The notes under the pieces: model-generated | Seen by the model: only the letters and a program-made list of their open reading frames with translations | Databases searched by the model: none | What the model was told of the DNA's origin: nothing | Part shown: in pieces, positions 24,446-33,174 of the stretch | Numbering within the stretch: position 1 is the first letter of the stretch | Layout: every line of letters starts with the position of its first letter | From: an uncultured Acetatifactor sp. | GTDB taxonomy: Bacteria > Bacillota > Clostridia > Lachnospirales > Lachnospiraceae | DNA: 35,890 nt | Direction of reading: 5' to 3' | Assembly (NCBI GenBank): GCA_949840935.1 | Contig: CATKXX010000030.1 | Span: 1 to 35,890, forward strand | Made by a program: the position numbers and the translations under genes

Positions 24446-27400
24446 TTATCTCCTCCGGATCCACTGGTCTGTGTAATTGCGCAGCCCGCTGAATTTTCTG
24501 TCCAGGGCAATTCCCACCTCCCGCATGACGGCCTGGCTGGTGACGCCGGGACAGGTGATGTTGAAGGTGTTGCCGCCCATGTTGATACGCGGCTGGATAT
24601 TCTGCGTGGAGATGGTGGTGAGACGGTTTATGTTTTCCTGCATCTGGTGGTTCTGTTCGCGCAGGAGGATGTCGGGCAGGAATGCCTCCCTTTCTTCGGC
24701 GGTCATCCCGGCCATGGCGGCGTTCCATTTCCTGAATGCGTCCCCGAAGGGGGTGGGATCCTTGTCAGGGTCGTAGGGGAGCAGTACGGTGCCCTCCGGG
24801 GTGATGATGGCCCCGTCCTCCCTCACCCGGGGCGCTTCCGCGGGGGTCGGGCTGGTGCCGGGGCGCAGGGTGTCCGCGGTGGGTGCGGGTGCGTCCGCAA
24901 TGGGTGCGAGGCTGTCCGCGGCGGATGAGGTGCTGCCCGCAGCGGGAGAGGTGATGGCCGCAGTGGGTGCGGGTGCGTTCGCAGTGGATGCGAGGCTGTC
25001 CGCGGTGGATGAGGTGATGCCTGCGGCGGATGAGGTGATGTTCCCGGCGGGTGCGGCATTGTCCCCAGGCAGGGGACTGCGCGTATGTGCGGTGCTGCTC
25101 ATGGGGATGGCGCGGCCAGTGATGCGTCCCCTGTCCAGGAGCTCCTCCGTCAGGAGATGGTCAAAAATCAGGTCGCCCTTTTCCGTGCGGATGAATTCCG
25201 CGCCGCCCTCCCCCACGGTCTCGAAGGAGCCGTCTTTTGCGTGTACCCAGAGTTCCCTCCCCAGCTCGCCCACGAGGGTCCTGCCGGGCACCCGGACGCC
25301 CCATTCCCCGGTGACGTCCGCATGTCCCTTTACCTTTGTCCGGGAGGAGGGGGCTTTCCCGGCGGGGTTCCCGGGAGAGGCCTTGCCGGCGGATGCGGTG
25401 CTGCTGCCGGCCCTGGAGCCTATGGCGCTGACGGCGTCCCCGATGCCCGCTGCGGGAGCGTATCCGGGGATGTCCCCTGTGGTCTCCACATGGACTGTGA
25501 TGGTGCATTCAGCAGTCATGCCATCCAGGGCCCCCATCTGCTCGATGATGCCCGCGGTATGGCCCTCCACGCCGGCGACGGCATCTGAGAGCTCCCCGAA
25601 GCGCCCGGTGACGCCGTCCCCGCCTGTCCTGCCAAGGGTCTCGCCAGCGGCCTCCCCCAGGGCCACGATGGAGCCTGTGAGGGAGGCGTCCGCCGGGGAG
25701 GCGCCGCTTTGGCCCGGGGAGTGCCCGGAGGCGGCAGGGGAGGATCCGGCGGCAGGGGAGTGGCCGGCCCCTCCCCCGGGGTGGCTGCCGCCGATGCTGG
25801 AGGAGACCCGTTGGATGCTGTCGGCGACGCTGTCCAGATCCCCGGCCAGGGGCCGCAGGGATCCTGCGGAGACGCCGCCGATCCTCTGGAGGATCCCCAG
25901 GATGTCATCACTGCCGTCATACATCTTCTGCAGGATGCCCAGGTACTGCTCCTGGAAGGCCTGGAAGGCAGAGTCGGACAGGTTCAGGATGTCCTCCGTG
26001 GAGATGCCGAGGCCCTGGAGGGCGGCTTCCATCTTAGCCTGTTCCTCGATCCCCGCCAGCTCCTGCCAGCGGGCCTTGTAGTCTTCCAGCCCCTGGATGA
26101 GGCTGTCCCAGTATCCTTCAGCCTGTTCGATGAGGGAGTCGTAATACTGAGTGGACTCTTCGATCTTTTTATCCAGGCCTTCCAGGGCGTCGTCCAGGCC
26201 GGAGATCTCCTTCCTGATGCCGGCGATGAGGAGGTTTTCCTTTGCTTCCGTGACGGCTTCCTCTGCCTCCCGGATCCCTTTTGTGTCGGCGGCATAGTGC
26301 ATGCCCTTATCCGCGGAGTATTGGAGGATGGACTTCTGGTTCTGCATCCGTCCCAGGTCGTACTGGGCCTTCTGCAGGTTCATTTCATCCTTCCGCGCTT
26401 TCGCGGCGTCTTCAATGGCGTCGATCTCGGCCTGTTTCGCGTCGATCTTTTCCTGTACTGCTTCCTTCTCCGCTTCCAGTGCTTCCTTTGCGGCTTCCTT
26501 CTCGGCCTCCAGGGCGTCCACGGCGGCCTCCTTTTGTTCCTGGAAGCGGCTGACCTGTCCGTCTATGAGGGTGCCGATGTAGCGGATGACGCTGTTCAGG
26601 CTGGAGAGCTCGTCCCTTAATGCGTCAGAGTAAGACCTGCCGGCGGAGGCGCCTGCCCTGGCGGCGGACTTTTCCAGGCCGGAGAAGTCGATCTCCACCC
26701 GCCCCATGCCTTCGTTGATCCGTTCCATGAGGCTGTTGAGTGCGGCGTCGGCATTCGTGTGCCCGCTGGCCAGGTCGTTTGCGATGGCTGTGGCAAGGGC
26801 GGCGCTGGCGGTGTCGCCGTAAGCGGCGGCCAGGCTTTTGAGCTGGCCGATCCTTTCTTCGGTGCTCAGGCCGCTCTGCCCGAAGGCGATCTCCGCGGCG
26901 GTGAGGCGGTAGATCTGCTGCCTGGTCAGGCCTGCGGCTTCGCCCTCGGCCAGGATGGCGAGGAATTCTTCCCTCTTGGCATCCGCCGCGTCTGCGGAGG
27001 ACATGGCCATATCTGTGTAGGCCATGGACAGGTCATGGGAGGCCAGTACCGCCTGTGCCTTTGCCTCCGCCAGGGCGTATTCTGCGGCCTCGGCGGCGTT
27101 GGCCACGCCCAGGGATCCCAGCATCTGCTCCACCAGGGCCTTTGTCTCATCCGCCATGCCTTCTGTGGCGCTGGAGGCGTAGAAGACGGAGGTGGCGAAG
27201 TCGTTGAAGGCCTGACGGGCCTGATCTTCTGTGACGTCCGCGGCGGTGAGGGCGGAGGCCAGGGCGTCGAAGGAGCCCATATCGATCTGGATGTCCACAT
27301 CCTCCAGGCTGTTGAGTTCCTGGATGGAGGAGCGGATGGCGTCCAGCATGGGGAGGTCTGCGGCCCCGGGGGAGAAGCTGCCGTCCGCGAAGATGTCCCG

Positions 27401-28825
27401 GTAGGCTGAGCCCAGGGATTCCAAGGCGGGCCTGAGGCGGGTGTCCAGCTGGCGGAGGAGCTGGGAGGGGGAGGCCGTCTGAGCCGGTTCGGGTTCCGAT
27501 ACGGTCTGGACCATGGCATTCAGCTGTTCACAGAAGGCTTCCGCGGCAGTCTGGTCATCCCGCAGAATGAGCCCGCTGTCCTGTAACGCTTCATTCAGCT
27601 TTTGGTAACCTGCGATCATTTCCGGGGTCAATTCTGCCGCCTCTGCCATGGAGATGAGCTCGCTTTTTGTCTTTTCGATACCTTCTGTATGGAGGATATT
27701 GGAAATCTCCATCTCGTTCCATGCGTCCGGGGCCATATGTTCATAGATCAGCCTGATCGTGTCATATATGGCTCCATAGGCCTCAAAGACCTCCTGTTCG
27801 GAAGTAGAGAGCTGTTCGGCGTCGCCCTGGATCTTTTGCGAGACCCTGTTGTATTCGTCCTCCATTGCGGACAGTTTTTCCTGCAGATCGCTTATGTTCT
27901 GCTCCAGGGCCTCAGAGGTATCCTTCTTCATGTCATAATACCACTGTGAATCCTCCAGGAATGATGAGGGGTCTTCGCCGTTCTTCAAGGCGTTTTCATA
28001 ATCCGCCCGGGCCTGCTGGAAACGTTCTGCGGCTGTGATGTAGGATGCGATGTTGCCTGTGATATCGTTGGCGCCTGCCGATACAGGGAAATGGTGGTTC
28101 TCCTGTTCGGCGGCAAGTATCCTGTCCAGTGATTCGCTGGATGTATCATAGTTCCCATACTGTTTCTCATACGCTTTCACGGCATTGTCAGCGGCCTCCT
28201 TTGAGGCCCTTTCCGCATTTCGTTCAGTGATATCCTGCTGGAGCTGTAATTCTCTGGTGATATCCTGTAGTTCCTTGAGCTGCCCTTTTTCGGCGTAGGT
28301 CAGCTTGTCCTTTGCCAGCAGTCCGTCCAGCCTTTGGGCCTGTGCGTCCAGCTCGGAATTGATGCCTTCCAGCTTTGCCTGTTCGGAATCGTATTCGGAT
28401 ACAGCGTCGCGCATGGCATCGTTCGCGTTTTCCACCTGATGGGCGAATTTGTCCCATCCCCAGGCCAGCGCCCGGCCAAATAGCGATACGGCGAGCATGA
28501 TCCCCGCATTGAGCGCCGTGTTCAGGAGGGTTGCCTTCACTGCCGCGAAATCATAGGACTTTCCGGTTTCCTCCAAATAGTTGGATAAGCCTTTTACAGA
28601 GGCGGACTGGTTGTTGATGGCACCGCTTCCGTCCTCCAGTGTTTTGAAGTAGGAGAGGGCGGTTTTGTCACAGCCCTCTATGGACTGGGAGATTGCGTCC
28701 CAGTTGGTGGTGCCGGTATGATCGTTTTTAAATATGGGTAACGATAGGTCAAGCTCTTTAAATTGGGAGATAGTTTCCCTATAGTTTTCCGGTTTTATCT
28801 TTAGCCCGTCAAACAGTCCTCCCAA
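24446..28825 (-). pseudogene. Phage tail tape measure protein, C-terminal part (gene split)
   Basis: 1459 residues of open frame from a TTG; the frame stays open upstream to a TAA near 28868, reading FAQVSDGKLSLGGLFDG before it. It has a hydrophobic segment (ALNAGIMLAVSLFGRALAW), long coiled coils, a strongly charged stretch with AAVDALEAEKEAAKEALEAE, and an Ala/Ser/Pro-rich repeat region near the C-terminus (24830-25080). Size, position and composition fit tape measure proteins that set tail length and plug the DNA channel. The N-terminal part lies at 30356-31508 across the intron-like insert. If the insert is not spliced the tail is probably not functional; if spliced the whole protein is about 1850 residues. 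Confidence 0.8.
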
Positions 28826-28881
28826 GGAAAGTTTACCGTCAGAAACTTGTGCGAACGTGATTTCTGATTATTTTTCACAAC

Positions 28882-28910
28882 TTCCAATTGTGGAAAACAT
28901 ATGGTAATAT
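28882..28910 (+). promoter_or_regulatory. Candidate promoter of the zinc-ribbon genes
   Basis: TTCCAA (28882-28887), 17 bases, TAATAT (28905-28910) with an extended -10 TGG. It also overlaps an inverted repeat TTTTCACAA/TTGTGGAAAA. Confidence 0.45.
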
Positions 28911-28939
28911 ATAGAAAAAATAACTGGGAGGCTATGGGT

Positions 28940-29365
28940 ATGGAGCGTATAGTAAAACAATGTATGAAATGTAAACAAGTAATCGGGTGCTGTCAAAGGA
29001 CAGATTTTGTGCATATGGCAAATAATTGCAATGGGGAATTGAAGATTTTGAATATATCCTGGGAGGAGCTTTCCACTATCGAAAATATCTCTCCGGACAG
29101 GGATTTCCTTCAGGCCATGATCGACTTAAAGGAAAAAGACCCCATTGAGTTTCAGCTGAAAATGAGCCAGTTCAAAACGCAGTTGCAGCAACAAAAGCAA
29201 ATCAGAAGATCAGCCAGTGAAACCATAAAATGCCCCACCTGCAGCAGCAGAGATGTAAGACGCATTTCCGGAACCGCCAGGGTGGCCGGGGCCACAGTGT
29301 TCGGTCTGTTCAGCAAAACGGCGAGGAGCCAGTTTGAGTGCAGGAATTGCGGTTATAAGTGGTAG
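28940..29365 (+). CDS. Zinc-ribbon protein, first of a tandem pair
   Basis: A 141-residue protein. ATG 28940 (MERIVKQCMKC) is favoured because GGGAGG is eight bases upstream; ATG 28934 is too close. An N-terminal CxxC pair (CMKCKQ) is followed by a charged helix, then the C-terminal zinc ribbon TIKCPTCSSRDVRR...FECRNCGYKW. A glycine/alanine stretch between the two Cys pairs (GATVFGLFSK) is a possible membrane or packing segment. Ribbon proteins of this type are frequent in clostridial prophages. It lies opposite to the tail genes, within the intron-like insert. Function unknown. Confidence 0.75.
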   Translation: MERIVKQCMKCKQVIGCCQRTDFVHMANNCNGELKILNISWEELSTIENISPDRDFLQAMIDLKEKDPIEFQLKMSQFKTQLQQQKQIRRSASETIKCPTCSSRDVRRISGTARVAGATVFGLFSKTARSQFECRNCGYKW

Positions 29366-29367
29366 GA
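29215..29367 (+). repeat. Near-identical repeat, copy 1, over zinc-ribbon 3' end
   Basis: About 150 bases match 29729-29881 with only a handful of substitutions, mostly silent. The upstream halves of the two genes are much more diverged. Confidence 0.88.
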
Positions 29368-29444
29368 GGATATCCCATTCTTTATAAAATGACAAGTTGG
29401 CTTCGGCCTGGTATCATAAATCAATTAATGCAGGAGGTATGGGC

Positions 29445-29879
29445 ATGGAACGTGTAGTAAAAAAATGTGAAAAATGTGGTAAAATAGGCTTTTATGATGT
29501 AAATGCAAACATCCATGGGGCGCAAGGGTGTAATGGTAATGCAGTAAGATGCAATATATCATTTGAGGAATTAGATACAATGAGTCGTGTTGCAAATGAC
29601 AATAACTTTTTCCAGGCCATGATGGACTTAAAGGAAAAAGATCTGATCGAGTACCAGCTGAAAATGAGCCAGTTCAGGACACAGGTGCGGCAACAGGAAC
29701 AAATAAAAAAAGCCAGCCGTGCGTTGAGCAGTGAGACCATAAAATGCCCCACCTGCAGCAGCAGGAATGTAAGACGCATCTCCGGAACCGCCAGGGTGGC
29801 CGGGGCTACAGTGTTCGGCCTGTTCAGCAAAACGGCGAGGAGCCAGTTTGAGTGCAGGAATTGCGGTTATAAGTGGTAA
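29445..29879 (+). CDS. Zinc-ribbon protein, second of a tandem pair
   Basis: A 144-residue paralogue starting at ATG 29445 behind GGAGGT (MERVVKKCEKCGK). It has the same plan: an N-terminal CxxC, a helix with DLKEKD and YQLKMSQFR, and a C-terminal ribbon ending FECRNCGYKW. The C-terminal 50 residues are almost identical to the first copy while the N-terminal half differs strongly, as if the sensing or binding half has changed. The two probably act together or compete. It runs up to the edge of the structured intron-like sequence. Confidence 0.75.
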   Translation: MERVVKKCEKCGKIGFYDVNANIHGAQGCNGNAVRCNISFEELDTMSRVANDNNFFQAMMDLKEKDLIEYQLKMSQFRTQVRQQEQIKKASRALSSETIKCPTCSSRNVRRISGTARVAGATVFGLFSKTARSQFECRNCGYKW

Positions 29880-29881
29880 TT
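29729..29881 (+). repeat. Near-identical repeat, copy 2, over zinc-ribbon 3' end
   Basis: Partner of 29215-29367; same length and reading frame. Confidence 0.88.
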
Positions 29882-29884
29882 CCG

Positions 29885-30355
29885 TTGTTGTTCTGCATTC
29901 GTAAATCCCCTGCAGATTGTTGAGCATCAATGTTTTTGGAAGCCATCCGATGCTCCTGCAGGGGGACGCTATTTAGAACGCACCGCATAGCTGCGGCGAA
30001 CTTTTTCACTGTCACGCTCAATGACAGGGGTCTGACTATGCCTTCATGGGTACGGGATCATCATACCCACGCCCTCCTGGTAGTCGATGGGAGCGGCACT
30101 TACCCGGCAGGGCAGTACGCCTCTCTGCAAGTTGAGCCATCATGCTACATTACGAGTCACATGAGCTGTCCTTGTCCTTGTCCGGTTCTCACGAAATCCG
30201 GAAACTGCGTAGTTCACACACAGTCATATGGGAGGTCTGCGGTGCAGCCACCGCAGTTGATTTTACCAATATACCCTCCTATATCCCAGATATAGTTCTT
30301 TGTGTTTTATCCGGGGATTCTCACCCTGGCACGGGGTATATATTGAGCCTCGCAC
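29885..30355 (-). ncRNA. Group II intron-like 5' structured region (about domains I-IV)
   Basis: A stretch of about 470 bases without a credible gene. Read on the minus strand it has GTGCG at the 5' end, a run of local stems, and a nested hairpin in which CCCCTGCAG/CTGCAGGGG encloses GAGCATC/GATGCTC (29907-29964). A possible EBS1 is AGTTT within GCAGTTTCC, complementary to AAACT at the end of the upstream exon. Domain assignment is not reliable by eye. Confidence 0.5.
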
Positions 30356-31508
30356 AGTTTGCGCTGTCTTTCATATGCTGACCCAAGTTTTTTGCGCCGG
30401 CGATACTGCCGGCCAGGATTGACAGGGTGCTGAGGCTTCCTGCAATGCCCGCAAATTTGTTGACTGTATTTAAAAGTTTGTTGAGGCTGTCAACAGCGGA
30501 GACTATGGCCCCGGAATCGGCAAAGCTCCCCACCGTCTCCGTCCAGGTGTTAGACAGGCGGTTCAGGGAGCCTTCCCAGGAATCCGTGTTCTTCTCCGCG
30601 TCGGCGGCCAGGGAGCCCGCGCTGTCGGCATACTGCTGCAGCATGGCCTCACAGGTGTCCCAGCGGCTTAACAGGGCATCCAGCCCGTCGGCTCCGGCAG
30701 AGCCCCCCAGGCCCTTCAGGGGATCCAGGAGGGCGCTCCTGCGCGGGTCGTCTTCACCGAGCCTGTTGTAGGCGGCGGAGAGCTCCCCCAGTACCTCCAT
30801 GGGATCCCGGAGGGAGAGGGCGCCGTCCCTGACCTCCCGGAGGCTGACGTTGAGGGCCTTACAGGCGTCTTCGTAGCGTTTCAGGCCCTTTACCGTGATG
30901 CCTTCCTCCGCATCGGCCACCTGCCCGAGGCAGAGCAGGACGGCCTTCAGGGCCGCCGCAGCTTCGGAGCCGTTCAGGCCGGATGCGGTGATCAGGGTGC
31001 CCAGGGCGGCGGAAGCTTCCCCGGCATCCAGGCCCAGTCCCGCGGCGGTGGAGCCCAGCGCGGCCATGCCCTCCGCCAGCTCTGCCATGTCCAGGGCGTT
31101 CTGGCCGGAAATGCGGTTCATGCCATCCAGTACCTTTGTCAGCCCCGAGACGGAGCCCTCCATCCGGTAGGCCTGGCCGGCGGCGGAGAGGAGGCTGTCT
31201 GCCAGCTCGGCGGTGAGGCCGCCTGCCTTCTGCGCGGCCAGGGACAGCCCGGCGATGCCTTCGGCGTCCCGGTATCCGGCAGAGGCCGCTGCCTGATAGG
31301 CTTCCAGGTAGTCTGCGGCGCTGCCGCCGTATCTTCCCGCCGCCCGGAGGGCGTTACTGCCGAGATTTTCCAGGCCTGACCGGGAGAGCCGACTGTTGTT
31401 CCTGCTGATCTGTGCCAGCAGGGAATCTATCTTCTTCAGCTCTGAGACAGCCTCCCTTAAGTGGGGGATGTCCAGGAGGGTATCCAGCAGGGATCCGAAG
31501 CTGCTCAT
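30321..31508 (-). pseudogene. Phage tail tape measure protein, N-terminal part (gene split)
   Basis: ATG 31508 follows GGGAGGTG and overlaps the preceding small gene by ATGA. It reads 395 residues, of which the last dozen (after KNLGQHMKDSAN) come from the intron-like insert. The start (MSSFGSLLDTLLDIPHLREA) and the alanine-rich helical core (GLSLAAQKAGGLTAELADSLL, LDMAELAEGMAALGSTAAGLG) match the conserved N-terminal domain of TP901-type tape measures. Joining to 28868 in phase would restore the protein. Confidence 0.78.
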
Positions 31509-31741
31509 AGGCTGTCACCTCCCGTCCTCTCCCCGTTGCCTGACTCACTGTGTACCAGCCCCGCCAGCTGTGCCACGAGGGCCTCCTGGAGTTCCTCCGG
31601 GGGGACGTCCCTGAGGGCGGAGTGGAGATCCTGCAGCAGTGCGGAGATTTCCCTGCTGTTGTCGATCCATGTGGCCGCAGCGCCGTAGAGGGCGGCCTTT
31701 ACCTTCCACTGAGCTTTCTTCATTCTAAAATAGTCAAACAT
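31505..31741 (-). CDS. Small protein preceding the tape measure gene
   Basis: A 78-residue helical protein (MFDYFRMKKAQWKVKAALYG, LQDLHSALRDVPPEELQEA) behind AAGGAAGG. It sits where tail assembly chaperones usually lie and is coupled to the tape measure by an ATGA overlap. A chaperone role is inferred from position only. Confidence 0.7.
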   Translation of the reverse strand: MFDYFRMKKAQWKVKAALYGAAATWIDNSREISALLQDLHSALRDVPPEELQEALVAQLAGLVHSESGNGERTGGDSL

Positions 31742-31816
31742 ATCTGATCCTTCCTTTCTGTTGTTGTATGGGGTATGCCGGCTGTCCGTCCGGTTCCCTT
31801 ATGGGCACAAAGCTGA

Positions 31817-31909
31817 GGCCGTATTTTACGGCTGTTTCTGTCCGCACCCGGATTTTTATGGCCGTAAGGTACGGCGGAAAACAGGAGGGGTGAAAAAGGG
31901 GACAGGAGA
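31817..31909 (+). repeat. Flanking direct repeat, left copy
   Basis: Matches 35452-35543 over about 92 bases, ending in GAAAAAGGGGACAGGAGA in both. It contains two perfect small hairpins, GCCGTA-TTT-TACGGC (31818-31832) and GCCGTA-AGG-TACGGC (31861-31875), which can also pair with each other over long range. Confidence 0.88.
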
Positions 31910-31916
31910 GTGAGGA

Positions 31917-31956
31917 CGTCCACGGCGGCCTCCTTTTGACCGCGAAAGCGGCTGAC
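31917..31956 (-). repeat. Scrap of tape measure coding sequence
   Basis: Twenty-two bases (31917-31938) are identical to 26515-26536 in the tape measure gene, followed shortly by a shared AAGCGGCTGAC. In the same frame it reads VSRFRGQKEAAVDVL against VSRFQEQKEAAVDAL. No gene continues from it. It lies immediately inside the left repeat. The rest of the 380 bases up to 32124 holds only the repeat and the promoter described separately. Confidence 0.8.
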
Positions 31957-32050
31957 ATAGTCATTACCAGATGGGAATGTAACACAGAGATACTTGCAGA
32001 AAGCGGCGTAACAGCGGCAAACTGCTTTGTACATAAAAATAAGAATTATT

Positions 32051-32077
32051 GTCCCAATATTGACAAATGCGTCCCAA
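32051..32077 (+). promoter_or_regulatory. Candidate operator, two GTCCCAA direct repeats around the -35 box
   Basis: GTCCCAA at 32051-32057 and 32071-32077, twenty bases apart, so on the same DNA face. They bracket TTGACA. The C-terminal HTH-like segment of the AAA+ protein makes autoregulation conceivable. Confidence 0.4.
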
Positions 32078-32088
32078 AGTGTTATGGT
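32060..32088 (+). promoter_or_regulatory. Promoter of the AAA+/S8 operon
   Basis: TTGACA (32060-32065), 17 bases, TATGGT (32083-32088), 37 bases before ATG 32125. Confidence 0.75.
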
Positions 32089-32124
32089 TAACAGTATAGA
32101 AATATGAGAAGGAGAGTGCGTATC

Positions 32125-33174
32125 ATGAAGAAAAAAAATGTGATAAACTTAATAAAATATTATGTGGAAAAGAATGATGCGGGCTTTCGGAGTGAAGCTT
32201 ATGAAATCGCTAAAGGTTTTGATGATTCTGGAGATTATCAGCTTTCAGAGTATATTATGTCTTTATTGTCCAATGTGAATACGTTTGTTCCACAGCTTTC
32301 GGAGAATGCTTCTCCCTTTTTTGAAAAAATAGATGGGAAGGAGGATTTGCTGTTACTTCCAGATGTAATTACCAGTGATTTATTGGGCGTAGTAAATGCA
32401 ATTGAGCATCATATTGGAATTAATAAGTTTATGTTTCAGGGTGCGCCAGGAACAGGGAAGACAGAGGCAGTTAAACAGCTTGCACGAATATTGAATAGAG
32501 AAATTTTTATGGTGGATTTTTCTGCAGTGATTGATAGTAAGCTGGGACAGACACAAAAGAATTTATCTATGTTGTTCAAAGAAATCAATAGTTTCGTTCA
32601 ACCGAATAAGGTAATTGTCATGTTTGATGAAATCGATGCCCTGGCTTTGGATCGAACGAATCAGAATGATCTGCGGGAAATGGGACGGGCAACTTCTGCT
32701 ATGTTGAAGGAGTTTGACCGCATGAATGAAAATATAGTTTTAGTTGCTACAACAAATCTCTATAAATACTTTGATAAAGCGCTAATTAGAAGATTTGATT
32801 CGGTAATTGATTTTGATAGATATACTCAGGAAGATCTTCTTTCAATTGCAGAGAAGATGCTAGATCAATATCTTGATAAATTAAAACTGGCGAACAGAGA
32901 TATTCGCTTATTCCGTAAAATAATGAGACTACTGCCACAGATACCATATCCGGGTGAATTGAAAAATTTGATCAAAGCGTCTATTGCATTTAGCAATCCA
33001 CGTGATGGTATGGATTATTTTAGAAGGCTATATTATGCAGTATGTAATGAAAAACCAGAAGATTTAAAAAAACTTCAGAGTCAGAAATTTACAGTTAGAG
33101 AAATAGAAATACTGGTTGGCAGATCGAAAAGTAGTGTTGCAAGAGATTTGAAAGAAGGTGTAATGAATGAATAA
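32125..33174 (+). CDS. AAA+ ATPase, partner of a subtilisin-like protease
   Basis: A 349-residue ATPase starting at ATG 32125 (GGAG ten bases upstream); ATG 32104 is possible but lacks a ribosome site. It has an N-terminal helical domain (1-85), Walker A GAPGTGKTEA near 106, Walker B VIVMFDEIDAL near 163, sensor 1 VLVATTNL, and an arginine-finger region ALIRRFD. The C-terminal segment (TVREIEILVGRSKSSVARDLK, near 320-343) looks like a helix-turn-helix. It is related to the classical AAA clade (FtsH/spastin-like core). The gene ends eight bases inside the protease gene, so the two are made together. It is much AT-richer than the phage genes around it. Likely role: ATP-driven sensor or activator of the protease, possibly in phage defence. 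This is inference. Confidence 0.88.
   Translation: MKKKNVINLIKYYVEKNDAGFRSEAYEIAKGFDDSGDYQLSEYIMSLLSNVNTFVPQLSENASPFFEKIDGKEDLLLLPDVITSDLLGVVNAIEHHIGINKFMFQGAPGTGKTEAVKQLARILNREIFMVDFSAVIDSKLGQTQKNLSMLFKEINSFVQPNKVIVMFDEIDALALDRTNQNDLREMGRATSAMLKEFDRMNENIVLVATTNLYKYFDKALIRRFDSVIDFDRYTQEDLLSIAEKMLDQYLDKLKLANRDIRLFRKIMRLLPQIPYPGELKNLIKASIAFSNPRDGMDYFRRLYYAVCNEKPEDLKKLQSQKFTVREIEILVGRSKSSVARDLKEGVMNE

Larger units (their letters stand above)
28868..30355 (-). mobile_element. Group II intron-like insertion in the tape measure gene, no reverse transcriptase
   Basis: On the minus strand it begins GTGCGAGGCTC at 30355, the group II 5' consensus, followed by several hundred bases rich in paired segments (for example CCGGATTTCGTGAGAACCGG and the nested stem at 29907-29964). 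The flanking DNA codes the two halves of one tape measure protein. No intron-encoded protein is present; two zinc-ribbon genes lie inside on the other strand. I could not find a convincing domain V, so it may be truncated. The 3' end is placed near 28868-28875 only by where the protein frame resumes. Confidence 0.55.

Noticed and set aside
24789..26081. 430-residue plus-strand open frame opposite the tape measure
   Set aside because: Caused by the high GC and repeats of the tape measure gene; no sensible domain or start signal.
29922..29955. 34-base minus-strand element starting GAGC and ending GCTC, like group II domain V
   Set aside because: Lacks the GNRA tetraloop and two-base bulge, and is enclosed by another stem, unlike a real domain V.
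29930..30295. 121-residue plus-strand open frame in the intron-like region
   Set aside because: Reads the antisense of structured RNA sequence; composition is not protein-like and there is no ribosome site.
31720..32034. 104-residue minus-strand open frame containing the tape-measure scrap
   Set aside because: Runs through the direct repeat and has no start signal; only the short VSRFRGQKEAAVDVL part is homologous.
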